Of a DNA stretch of 64,000 nucleotides, positions 34,841 to 43,496 are shown in pieces. The stretch is from GCA-2737725 sp033763995. Lineage in GTDB: Bacteria > Pseudomonadota > Alphaproteobacteria > Rhodospirillales > Rhodospirillaceae. The notes beneath the pieces were generated by a model. It was not told where the DNA came from and did no database searches. It saw nothing but the letters and a program-made list of their open reading frames with translations. The stretch is taken from NCBI GenBank assembly GCA_033763995.1, contig JANRJL010000056.1:163775-227774 (forward strand), written 5' to 3'. Within the stretch, counting starts at the first letter, position 1; each line of letters starts with the position of its first letter. A program made the position numbers and the translations under genes.

Positions 34841-36085
34841 TCACCCCGCCAATACCTCGGCGACGGAGCGCGGCGCATGACCGCCGCGTCCCGGCAGTTG
34901 CGATTTTTCGAAGGCGCGTTTGATCCAGGTGCTGCCGGCCTCGGCGTCCTGGCGCTCGCCGGTCTCCAGCTCGGCCATCAGCAGTGCCGCGCGGGCATGA
35001 ACATCGGCGGAAACGTCCTCGCCCAGCAGCGGCGCCAGCCGGTTGCGCGCCTGGCCCCACAGTTGCGCTTTCAGCGACGCCTCGGCCAAGGCCAAGCGGC
35101 TTTCGGGATGATCGGCGCTGTCCTTCACCAGGCGCTCGACGCGGCGCGCCCAGTCGAGCGTCGTCTCGCCGGGCATGGCGGCGCGGTAGGCGCGCAGCAG
35201 GGCCTGGCCGGGATGAGCCGTCCACGCCCGCTCGATCTCGGCCGCGGCCTTCTTCTGTTTGCCCTGCATCGCCAGCGCGCGGGCATGGGCGGCGATGGCG
35301 CGCTCGCCGCCGCCGGCGTCGAGCGCCTTGCGCGCCGCGGCCTCGGCGGCATTGGCGTCGCCGTGGCTGATGGCGTCCTCGGCGGCGCGGGTGGAAAACT
35401 CAGCCCGTAAACGTTTGTGAATCTCGGGCGCGTAGTGATCGCGGCTGAGTTTGCTGTCGAGCGCGCCGAGCGCATCGGCCCACCGGCCGTTGGCGATTTG
35501 CACGTCGAGCACCATGTCCATGGCCCACTTGGGCGCATCCTTGCGGGCGAGCGCGCGCTTGGCGTAGTTGAGCGCGCCCACCACGTCGCCTTCGGTTTGG
35601 GCGCGCGCGGCCAATTCGCGCAAGGCCGCCAGCTCCGTCTCCGGTTTGTCGAGCAAGCCCGCCGCGATGCTGCGCAAGGCCGCCCCATCACCGGTGGCGG
35701 CGGCGGCGTGTGTGGCCAACATTTGCGTGGCGGGATTATCGTCCAGCAGGGCCGCGGCTTCCTTGGCGAACTTGCGCGCGGCTTGCGCTTGGCCCGCGTG
35801 CACGGCGGCAAAGCCGTGACCCAAGGCCGTCAGCCCGCGCGCGGTGCGGCGTTCCTTGCGCGCGGCGGCAAAGCCCAGCGCCGTGCCGCGCAGCAGCGCG
35901 ATGATCTTCGCCACGGCCAGAACCGCCAGCACCGTGAGCGCGACGATCAACAACAAAATTCCGACCGAAGTATCCATCCGCCAGCCGCGCCAGATCACGC
36001 TCACCGCGCCGGGATCGTTGGCCAGCCACACCGCGCCCGCCGTGAGGCCAGCGAGGACCGCGACGAACAGCACCAGCCGAATCAT
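34841..36085 (-). CDS. hemY: HemY-family inner-membrane TPR protein
   Basis: A 414-residue membrane protein. Two spans lie at the N-terminus (LVLFVAVLAGLTAGAVWLA; VGILLLIVALTVLAVLAVAK). The remainder is helical TPR-like with repeats (ELRELAARAQTEGDVVGALN, LDAGGGERAIAAHARALAMQ) reaching into the periplasm or cytoplasm. HemY proteins follow hemCD in proteobacteria and are tied to haem and cell-envelope stress, but have no assigned chemistry. Its start overlaps the fusion gene's stop by four bases. Confidence 0.85.
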   Translation of the reverse strand: MIRLVLFVAVLAGLTAGAVWLANDPGAVSVIWRGWRMDTSVGILLLIVALTVLAVLAVAKIIALLRGTALGFAAARKERRTARGLTALGHGFAAVHAGQAQAARKFAKEAAALLDDNPATQMLATHAAAATGDGAALRSIAAGLLDKPETELAALRELAARAQTEGDVVGALNYAKRALARKDAPKWAMDMVLDVQIANGRWADALGALDSKLSRDHYAPEIHKRLRAEFSTRAAEDAISHGDANAAEAAARKALDAGGGERAIAAHARALAMQGKQKKAAAEIERAWTAHPGQALLRAYRAAMPGETTLDWARRVERLVKDSADHPESRLALAEASLKAQLWGQARNRLAPLLGEDVSADVHARAALLMAELETGERQDAEAGSTWIKRAFEKSQLPGRGGHAPRSVAEVLAG

Positions 36086-39000
36086 GGTGCCGCTCCGCTT
36101 GCAGCCCCGGTCTTGGCGGCGGTGGAACTGCCCATGGCGCCGACGCTGCGGGCCGCGAGTTCATTGAGGGCGCTATCGGCGGCGACTTTGGCCTTGGCTT
36201 GGTTCAACCACCCCGCCGCCGCCGTGGCCGGAGCACCCGCGAGAGTTTCCAACTCTCTCACAGCGCCCGCCAGATCGCCGGAAGTGAGCGCCGTCTCGGC
36301 GCGCGCCACCACCGCGCCCACGGCGGGGCCTTCGGGCGTGCCGACCGGGCGAATGCTCAACACCGACAGCGCGCGATCCAAAACGCGGCGCAACCAGGGC
36401 GCATTGGCGTCGGGCGCGGCACCGGCGCGAACCGTGGCCGCCGCCACGCCGGCGAACGCGGCCGTCAGCGCCTCGGCGCGCGGTGCGCCGGTGGATGCGC
36501 GGCTCGCCAGGGGCTCGGCGTTGAAGGCGACACCTGCTCGCGCGGCCAGTTGATTGACGGTTTCAAGTTCGATGGCATACGCGCGTCCGGCGTTTACCGC
36601 CGCGCGCAATTGTGCCGTCGCCAGCACCAAGGCCGTGGCGGCGATTTGATCGCGTTTTTCCAGGGCGGCGATGCGCTCGCCCAGGGCCAGCACGCTGTTG
36701 GCCTCGGCACTCTTGCCTTCCAGTGCGTTGAGCCGCGTGGCGACGTCTTCCAGCCGCGCGACGTTGCCGATGGCCGCTTCCAGCGTCGCCACCCGAGCGG
36801 TGACGTTAGTGAGCTGGCGCGCTTGATTGACCACCGAGTCAGCCAAGCCCTCGGGCGATGCAGTTGCGCCTGTGCTGGGCCGTGACTCAAGGGCCTTCAC
36901 GCGCTCGGTCAATGCCGCAAGGACCGCACCATCGGTTGCCGCCGGCGCCGGGCGTTGTTCGACCGCCGCGAGACGTGCGTTGAGCGCGGTCACGTCGGCG
37001 GCCAGGGCCTCGGCGCGGGCTTGCAGGGCGGTGACTTGCTCGAGCGTGGGTGTGGCGGGGGCGGGGGGCGCGGTCTCGGGGGCCACGACTTGGAGCACGC
37101 CGCGCACCTGCGGTGCCCACCACGGCGCCGAGAATAAAATGCCGCCCGCCACGACGATGACGGCGATCACGAACATCGCGAAACGGCGGCCCGCGCTGCT
37201 CTGCTTCTTATAGGTCTGTTGCGATGCAACGTCCTCGACCGGTGTCTCCGCCGCGGCATCCGCCTCTCCGCTGCCGACGCGGAAGCGCTGGTTGAGCGCG
37301 CGCGCATCGGCGGCGTCCTCGGCCAACAGCCGCGCCGCGCGGCCGCCGCCGCGCGGGCTGGCTGGTGCGGCTTTGGCCTGCTCCGGGGCCTGCTCCGGGG
37401 CTTGATCCTGGCCAAGATCGTCGGGCGGTGACATGCCGGTTTGCGGGGACTCGAGTTTCTGGTTTTCGGCCGGTGCGGCCGGGGGCGCCATTGTAGCCAA
37501 TGGAGTCTCCTCTTTCATGCTTTCTTCTACAACCGCTGCCACGGCTTGTTTTGACGTGGGCGGCGAATGGGGCGGTGCGGCGGCCGCTTCGGGCAGGGCG
37601 GCGAGATCGACCATGGGAATCATCTCGGGCTGCGGCAGACCGGGCTCCTGCGGCGAGGCCGACGGGATCTCGGGCAAATCGGGCGTGGCGGGCGGCGTGA
37701 GGACGGTCCGGTCCTGGGCCAAGCGATCCAGGGCCAAGGGCGCCAGGGCCGCCGCATCGAGCGGCTGGGGAGCCGCGTCGATCCGCAGATCGATTTCGCT
37801 CGCCCCGGCGGGCGGCGCGCTCGGCGGGGCCGTCGTCTCAGGGCGTGCGCGCAAGCCGTCGGCTTGCGGTGCCGGCGGCGGCGGACGCTTGCGTGTGACC
37901 AAGTTGCGCAGCCGGCTCAACAGCCCCGCGCTCTCGGCCGGCGTTTCGACGGCGGCCGCGATGCGCGCGTCCTCGGCGTCCAGCGCCGGAAGGCTCTGCT
38001 CCTCCAAGGCCGGTTCCGTCACGGGGCTTGGGGCCGCGGACGTCGGCGCCAGGCCCGACACGCGCGGCGGTTCCAGCACCGTGGCTGCGGCGGCGGCCAC
38101 GACGGCGGCGCCCAGGGCGGGAACCTCGGGCATGGGCGCGAGCTCGATTTCCACCGCGCCGTGGGGTGGGCTCGCGCGCTCTTTCTCGCGGCGCTCGTTT
38201 TCCAGGCGCTCGCTTTCCAGGCGCGCAGCCTCCAGGCGTTCTTTCTCGCGCCGTTCCGCTTCTTGTTTTTCCCGTTCACGGCGTTCCGCGTCTTGTTTTT
38301 CGCGCTCACGGCGTTCAGCCTCTAGTCGTTCTTTCTCGCGCCGTATCGCCTCTTGCCTTGCTTTCTCCTGGCGGGCGCGTTCCAAGCGCTCCTGTTCGCT
38401 GCGTGCGAGTTCCTGGCGCAGTTGCTCGGCGCGCTCCTGTTCGCGTCGCGCCCATTCTTCCTTCGTCATCTGGCGGCGCTCGGCTTCGGCGCGGGCGATT
38501 TCCTGCAACTCGGCCTCGCGGCGCTCTTTGTCCAGGCGCTGCTGCTCAAGGCGCTGTTGCTCGCGCTCCTCGGCCTGTTGTCTTTCCTGTTCGCGCCGCT
38601 CCACGTCGCGCCGGACCCGCTCGGCCTGCTCCTGGGCGAAGCGTTCCTCGGCCAGCTTGGCCGCGACCGTGCGCTCGGCCCGCAGGCGTTCGGCTTCGAG
38701 GCGTTGTTGTTCACGCTGCTCCGCAGCGATGCGCGCGGCTTCGGCGGCGAGTTGCTCCTGTTTGCGCCGCTCCGCCGCCAAACGCTCTTTTTCCTGCCGC
38801 GCCGCCTCTTGCTTTTCTTTCTCCTGGCGGGCCTGTTCGAGGCGTTCTTGTTCGCTGCGTTCCAGTTTCTGGCGTAGCTCTTCGGCCCGTTCGAGTTCGC
38901 GCTTCGCCCACTCTTCTTGGGTCATTTGGCGACGCTCGGCTTCGGCGCGCGCGATTTCCGCCAGCTCCGCCTCGCGGCGTTCTCTATCGAGGCGTTGCTG

Positions 39001-40206
39001 CTCCAATCGTTCCTGTTCACGCTGCTCCGCGGCGATGCGCGCTTGTTCGCGCCGCTCCACGTCGCGCCGGGCCAGCTCCGCGCGGTCTTGCACGAAGCGT
39101 TCCTCCGCCCGCTTGGCCGCTTCGGCGCGCTCGGCGCGCAGGCGTTCGGCCTCGATGCGTTGGTGTTCACGCTGCTCCGCGGCGATGCGTTCGCGCTCGG
39201 GGCGTTCGGCCTCGCGCCGGGCTGCCTCGGCGGCGCGTTCCTCTTGCGCGCGTTGCCAACGCGCTTTGATCGTCGTGCCCAGGCGCTTAAACACGCCGGG
39301 GCCCGGCGGAACCTCTGGTTTCTTCGGCTCGTTCGCGAGTTCCGATGCGGGTTCTATGGGCGCGATGAAAGGCGGCGGTGCGGGTGCGGGCTTTGCCGCC
39401 GCGACCGGTCGTGGCTTGGCCGGCTCCGGCTTTGGCGCCTCCGGCTTTGGCGCCTCGGGTTTTGGCGCTTCAGGCGTCGCCGCTTCTGGTTTGGGTAGCA
39501 GCGCGTCGTCCACCATGGCGACGACGGACCCCGCGTCGGCCTTGGGCGCGCTCACGATGCGCGCGAATTTCAGCACCGTCAGGGGAGCGGCCACCACCGG
39601 CGAAGCCACCACGGCGATGATGGGCCGCACGGCCGCGTCCAATTCCGCCCGTTGCACCAACTGCGCGAAGGCGCGCGCCTCGTCGGGGCTGAAGAATACG
39701 CCTGCGTCGTAGGCCTTGGCGCGCAGCTCCTGCTGCAGGGCGTCGGGCAAGGCTTCGGCGCGCCTCACGGCATAAAGCGCGCTCATGCGCACCGAGAAGC
39801 CCGCGTTGTTGAGCATGGCCGACAAATTGATCGGCGCGCTGGTGCTGCACACATAGATCAGCGCGCCCAGCTTCGGGCTGAGACTTTTCTCGATGGCCTT
39901 CGCGAGGGCACCGGCATCGCCGTGAGCGTTGCGCACGTCGGTGAAGCCGAGCCGCGCCAGTTCGGCCGCGCTGGCGTCGCCGTCGCAGAACACCGGAAAG
40001 GTGCGCACGCCCACGGCGTTCGCCAGGGCCCGCGCGCCGTCGGCATCGGTGACGATGAAGGCTTGCGCGGCGGCCAGGTTGGGGGCCGCTTCGTCGGTGG
40101 CCTCCACGGCCACCAACGGATGTGCCGCGACAACGTGTCCGCGTGCACGCAAGGCCCCGGCGGTGGCTTCGGCATCTCCCCTGGCTCGGACGATCAAGAC
40201 CCGCAT
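36082..40206 (-). CDS. HemD/mitofilin-like giant fusion protein
   Basis: A 1374-residue protein. Residues 1-235 look like uroporphyrinogen-III synthase (RVLIVRARGDAEATAGALRA, SALYAVRRAEALP, DAGVFFSPDEARAF). A PKPEA repeat spacer (240-265) follows, then an Arg/Glu/Gln-rich helix (about 305-680) containing a 152-codon tandem duplication, a Pro/Ala-rich stretch, one membrane span (about 1010-1032, FAMFVIAVIVVAGGILF) and a coiled-coil C-terminus (LEQVTALQARAEALAADVTA) resembling alphaproteobacterial mitofilin-like COG4223. The start was set at MRVLIV. HemD and the mitofilin-like gene are usually separate and follow hemC; here they are one frame and hemC is absent. HemD activity is inferred, as conservation is weak. 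Confidence 0.75.
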   Translation of the reverse strand: MRVLIVRARGDAEATAGALRARGHVVAAHPLVAVEATDEAAPNLAAAQAFIVTDADGARALANAVGVRTFPVFCDGDASAAELARLGFTDVRNAHGDAGALAKAIEKSLSPKLGALIYVCSTSAPINLSAMLNNAGFSVRMSALYAVRRAEALPDALQQELRAKAYDAGVFFSPDEARAFAQLVQRAELDAAVRPIIAVVASPVVAAPLTVLKFARIVSAPKADAGSVVAMVDDALLPKPEAATPEAPKPEAPKPEAPKPEPAKPRPVAAAKPAPAPPPFIAPIEPASELANEPKKPEVPPGPGVFKRLGTTIKARWQRAQEERAAEAARREAERPERERIAAEQREHQRIEAERLRAERAEAAKRAEERFVQDRAELARRDVERREQARIAAEQREQERLEQQRLDRERREAELAEIARAEAERRQMTQEEWAKRELERAEELRQKLERSEQERLEQARQEKEKQEAARQEKERLAAERRKQEQLAAEAARIAAEQREQQRLEAERLRAERTVAAKLAEERFAQEQAERVRRDVERREQERQQAEEREQQRLEQQRLDKERREAELQEIARAEAERRQMTKEEWARREQERAEQLRQELARSEQERLERARQEKARQEAIRREKERLEAERREREKQDAERREREKQEAERREKERLEAARLESERLENERREKERASPPHGAVEIELAPMPEVPALGAAVVAAAAATVLEPPRVSGLAPTSAAPSPVTEPALEEQSLPALDAEDARIAAAVETPAESAGLLSRLRNLVTRKRPPPPAPQADGLRARPETTAPPSAPPAGASEIDLRIDAAPQPLDAAALAPLALDRLAQDRTVLTPPATPDLPEIPSASPQEPGLPQPEMIPMVDLAALPEAAAAPPHSPPTSKQAVAAVVEESMKEETPLATMAPPAAPAENQKLESPQTGMSPPDDLGQDQAPEQAPEQAKAAPASPRGGGRAARLLAEDAADARALNQRFRVGSGEADAAAETPVEDVASQQTYKKQSSAGRRFAMFVIAVIVVAGGILFSAPWWAPQVRGVLQVVAPETAPPAPATPTLEQVTALQARAEALAADVTALNARLAAVEQRPAPAATDGAVLAALTERVKALESRPSTGATASPEGLADSVVNQARQLTNVTARVATLEAAIGNVARLEDVATRLNALEGKSAEANSVLALGERIAALEKRDQIAATALVLATAQLRAAVNAGRAYAIELETVNQLAARAGVAFNAEPLASRASTGAPRAEALTAAFAGVAAATVRAGAAPDANAPWLRRVLDRALSVLSIRPVGTPEGPAVGAVVARAETALTSGDLAGAVRELETLAGAPATAAAGWLNQAKAKVAADSALNELAARSVGAMGSSTAAKTGAASGAAP
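38279..39195 (-). repeat. 152-codon tandem duplication in fusion gene
   Basis: Two stretches of the R/E/Q-rich helix match at a distance of 456 bases (for example GGC at 39148 versus 38692). Both begin RIAAEQRE, continue AERLRAER, RRDVERREQ and EIARAEAERRQMT, and end ARQEK. About four of five residues agree. The frame is preserved, so the helix is lengthened in units. Confidence 0.85.
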
Positions 40207-40316
40207 GCAAAGCCTGCGTGGCGCGTTCCCATGAATTGGTGTAGGGGCAAGTTGTAAGGGCTGAGGCGGCGCCCGCAAAGCACTTCGACGCAAATTTGTT
40301 AAGGAATTCAGGCCCC

Positions 40317-41387
40317 TTGCGCGTTCTCGGCATCGAAACCAGCTGCGATGAAACGGCCGCCGCCGTGCTTGAGGCCGCACCCGGCGAAAGCCCCCGCGTG
40401 CTGGGCGAGGCGGTGCTGTCGCAGGTGGCCGAGCATCGCCCCTTCGGCGGCATCGTGCCCGAGGTGGCCGCGCGTTCGCATCTGGCGCACCTCGATGGGC
40501 TGATCCGCCGCGCCATGACGCACGCTCACATCTCCTTCGCCGATCTCGATGCCGTGGCCGCCACCGCCGGTCCGGGGCTCATCGGCGGGGTCATGGTGGG
40601 CGTCATGACCGCCAAGGCCATCGCGGCGGCCCACAAGATTCCGTTCATCGCCGTCAATCATCTGGAGGGCCACGCGCTCACGGCGCGCTTCACCGACAAC
40701 GTGTCGTTTCCGTTTCTGCTGCTGCTGGTCTCGGGTGGCCATTGCCAGTTGCTCGTGGCCGAGGGTGTGAACCGCTATCGCCGTTGGGGCACCACGGTGG
40801 ACGACGACGTGGGCGAGTGCTTCGACAAGGCGGCCAAGATGTTGGGGCTGGGTTATCCCGGCGGCCCGGCCATCGAGCGCGCGGCGAAAGAAGGCGACGC
40901 CCAACGTTTCGATCTGCCCCGTCCCATGAAGGGCAAGCCGGGGTGCGATTTTTCGTTCTCGGGCCTCAAGACCGCCGTGCGCCAAGCGGCCGAATCGCTT
41001 CCGCCCGGGCCCTTCAGCGCGCGCGACGTGGCGGACCTGGCGGCGTCCTTTCAGGCCGCCGTGGCCGACGCCGTGGCCGACCGCGTGCGCCGCGCCGTCG
41101 CGCGTTTCAGAACCGAGTATCCGCACGGCCGTGCCCTGGTGGTGGCAGGCGGTGTCGCGGCCAACACGTTGTTGCGCGCCAAGCTCAAGACGCTCGCGGA
41201 AAAATCCGGCCTCGATTTCGTGGCGCCGCCCCTGAATCTGTGCACCGACAACGCCGTCATGATCGCCTGGGCGGGCATTGAGCGGCTGCGCGCGGGCCTG
41301 GCCGATCCGCTCGACTTTAAACCTCGCCCGCGCTGGCCCCTGGATCCCGATGCCGCGCCCGCCATCGGCGCGGGCGTGAAGGCCTAA
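40317..41387 (+). CDS. tsaD: tRNA N6-adenosine threonylcarbamoyltransferase
   Basis: A 356-residue ASKHA enzyme that transfers threonylcarbamoyl to A37. Landmarks are LGIETSCDETAAAV, the VPEVAARSHLAHL block with iron ligands (AVNHLEGHALTARF), LLLLVSGGHCQLL, GECFDKAAKMLGL and VVAGGVAANTLLR. The preferred start is the TTG that gives RVLGIETSCDE, matching the family N-terminus, with AAGGA eleven bases upstream; a TTG seven codons earlier is also possible. It is divergent from the HemD fusion; hemC, usual between them, is missing. Confidence 0.95.
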   Translation: MRVLGIETSCDETAAAVLEAAPGESPRVLGEAVLSQVAEHRPFGGIVPEVAARSHLAHLDGLIRRAMTHAHISFADLDAVAATAGPGLIGGVMVGVMTAKAIAAAHKIPFIAVNHLEGHALTARFTDNVSFPFLLLLVSGGHCQLLVAEGVNRYRRWGTTVDDDVGECFDKAAKMLGLGYPGGPAIERAAKEGDAQRFDLPRPMKGKPGCDFSFSGLKTAVRQAAESLPPGPFSARDVADLAASFQAAVADAVADRVRRAVARFRTEYPHGRALVVAGGVAANTLLRAKLKTLAEKSGLDFVAPPLNLCTDNAVMIAWAGIERLRAGLADPLDFKPRPRWPLDPDAAPAIGAGVKA

Positions 41388-41390
41388 CCT

Positions 41391-42407
41391 CTATAATTTG
41401 TGATACCCCCGGTACCACGCCACCATTTTGGCGAGGCCCTCGTCGAGCGACACCCGCGGCCGGTAACCCACGGCGCGTTCCAGCGCCGAGATTTCGCACC
41501 AGGTGGCGTCCACCTCGCCGGGCTGGATCGGAACGCGGTTGAGTTTGGCTTTCTTGCCGATGTGTTTTTCCAAGAGCCGCACGAAGTCCATGAGGTCCAC
41601 GGGCTCGCCGCGCCCGATGTTGAACAGCCGGAAGGGGGCCACGCTGCTGCCGTCGGGGCTGGGGTCGAAGGCGTTCCAGCCGTCGTCGGCCACGGGCACG
41701 TGGTCCAGCACGCGCACCACGCCCTCGACGATGTCGTCGATGTAGGTGAAGTCGCGGCGCAAATCGCCCGCGCCCTTTGTGTGAAGGTCGATGGTTTCAT
41801 CTGCGAAAATCCGCGCGGTGAATTTGGTGGGCGCCATGTCGGGCCGCCCCCACGGGCCATAGACGGTGAAGAACCGCAAACCCGTGCAGGGAATCTGAAA
41901 CAGGTGCGCGTAACTATGCGCCAGCAACTCGTTGCTGCGCTTGGTGGCGGCGTAGAGGCTGATGGGATGATCGGCCGAATGATTCTCCGCGAAGGGCAGC
42001 GAGCGATTGGCGCCATAGACCGAGCTCGACGAGGCGAAGATTAAATGCGCCACGCGCAGCGCGCGGGCGGCCTCCAGGATATTCGCGAAGCCCACCAGGT
42101 TGCTGTCCACATAGGCTTGCGGATTTTCCAGGCCATGGCGCACGCCCGCCTGCGCGGCCAAGTGCACGATGCGCGTGGGCTTGGCCTCGTCCATGGCCGC
42201 CAGCACCAGGGGCTTGTCGGCGATGTCGAGGCGGTAGCCGCGATAGTTCTTGTGCCCCGCCAGCCGTGCCCAACGGGCCTCCTTCAATCGCACATCGTAA
42301 TAGGTGTTGAAGTTGTCGAGGCCGGCGACGACGTGGCCCAGGGCCAGCAGCCGCTCGGCCACGGCCGCGCCGATAAATCCCGCCGTGCCGGTCACAACGA
42401 TCGTCAT
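41391..42407 (-). CDS. UDP-glucuronate 4-epimerase
   Basis: A 338-residue NAD-dependent epimerase interconverting UDP-glucuronate and UDP-galacturonate. VVTGTAGFIGAAVAE is the NAD site; FASSSSVYGANRSLPF and YAATKRSNELLAHSYAHL hold the Ser/Tyr/Lys active site; the NTYYD and LKEARWARL segments match this subfamily. The start was set at MTIVVTG; an ATG seven codons earlier is possible. It is convergent with tsaD with a three-base gap. With UDP-xylose synthase it points to uronic-acid-containing polysaccharide. Confidence 0.88.
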   Translation of the reverse strand: MTIVVTGTAGFIGAAVAERLLALGHVVAGLDNFNTYYDVRLKEARWARLAGHKNYRGYRLDIADKPLVLAAMDEAKPTRIVHLAAQAGVRHGLENPQAYVDSNLVGFANILEAARALRVAHLIFASSSSVYGANRSLPFAENHSADHPISLYAATKRSNELLAHSYAHLFQIPCTGLRFFTVYGPWGRPDMAPTKFTARIFADETIDLHTKGAGDLRRDFTYIDDIVEGVVRVLDHVPVADDGWNAFDPSPDGSSVAPFRLFNIGRGEPVDLMDFVRLLEKHIGKKAKLNRVPIQPGEVDATWCEISALERAVGYRPRVSLDEGLAKMVAWYRGYHKL

Positions 42408-42497
42408 CGGCTCAGGCCTGATAGACATTGCAGTTTGCTCATGCCAAGACTTTGCCATGAAACCGCGCGCGATTTCTCGAAAATCTGGAGCCCTTCG

Positions 42498-43496
42498 GTG
42501 CAGCGCATCGGCGTGATCGGGGCGGGGGCCTGGGGCACGGCCTTGGCGCTGACGGCCCGGCGCGCGGGGCGCGACGTGACGCTCTGGGCTCGCGAGCCCG
42601 AGGTGGTGGACTCCATCACTCGCGAGCGGCGCAATACATTGTTTCTTCCCGATGTGCCGCTCGATGACGGCCTGCGCGTCAGCGCCGACATGGCCGCCGT
42701 CGCCCAAGCCGACGCGGTGCTGCTGGTGCCGCCGGCGCAGCACTTGCGCGCCACCTGTGCCGCCCTCAAACCCCATTTGGCCGCGAACACGCCCGTGGTG
42801 ATTTGCGCCAAGGGCATCGAACAGGACACCTGCGCGCTCATGACCGAGATCGTCGCCGAGGTCCTGCCCGGCCACGTCGCCCTGGTGCTGTCGGGGCCCA
42901 CCTTCGCCAAGGACGTGGCACTCGGCTTGCCCACCGCCGTCACCCTGGCGACGGGCGTGCCCGACGTGGGCCGCGCCATCGCTGGCGCGCTCAAAACCAA
43001 AACCTTCCGCCCCTATGTCTCGGCCGATCCCGTCGGCGTCGAGGTGGGCGGTGCGGCCAAGAACGTGCTCGCCATCGGCTGCGGCATTTCCGACGGCAAG
43101 GGCCTGGGCGCCAATGCGCGCGCGGCGCTGCTGACGCGGGGGCTGGCCGAAATCGTGCGGCTCGCGGTCGCTTGCGGCGGCCGGCCCGAAACGCTCATGG
43201 GTCTCGCCGGGCTCGGCGATCTGGTGCTCACGGCCACGTCCATGCAATCGCGCAACTACTCGCTGGGTGTGGCCTTGGGCCAGGGCAAGACGCTCGATGA
43301 AATCCTGGGCGCGCGCCGCGCCGTCACCGAGGGCGTCACCACTGCCGCGGCGGTGGTGAAACTCGCAGGATCGAAGAACGTCGAGATGCCCATCTGCGCG
43401 GCCATGAACCGCGTGCTCAACGCCGGCGCGTCGGTGGACGGCGAACTGCGCGCCCTGCTCGACCGCCCGCTGCGGGACGAGGTGGACGCGCGATGA
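42498..43496 (+). CDS. gpsA: Glycerol-3-phosphate dehydrogenase [NAD(P)+]
   Basis: A 332-residue cytosolic enzyme making sn-glycerol-3-phosphate for phospholipids. Motifs are IGVIGAGAWGTALAL (nucleotide site), CAKGIEQDT, VLSGPTFAKDVALGLPTAV and VGGAAKNVLAIGCGI (catalytic Lys). The start was taken as the GTG with GGAG seven bases upstream, matching the family N-terminus. It overlaps the manC-like gene by four bases. Confidence 0.95.
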   Translation: MQRIGVIGAGAWGTALALTARRAGRDVTLWAREPEVVDSITRERRNTLFLPDVPLDDGLRVSADMAAVAQADAVLLVPPAQHLRATCAALKPHLAANTPVVICAKGIEQDTCALMTEIVAEVLPGHVALVLSGPTFAKDVALGLPTAVTLATGVPDVGRAIAGALKTKTFRPYVSADPVGVEVGGAAKNVLAIGCGISDGKGLGANARAALLTRGLAEIVRLAVACGGRPETLMGLAGLGDLVLTATSMQSRNYSLGVALGQGKTLDEILGARRAVTEGVTTAAAVVKLAGSKNVEMPICAAMNRVLNAGASVDGELRALLDRPLRDEVDAR

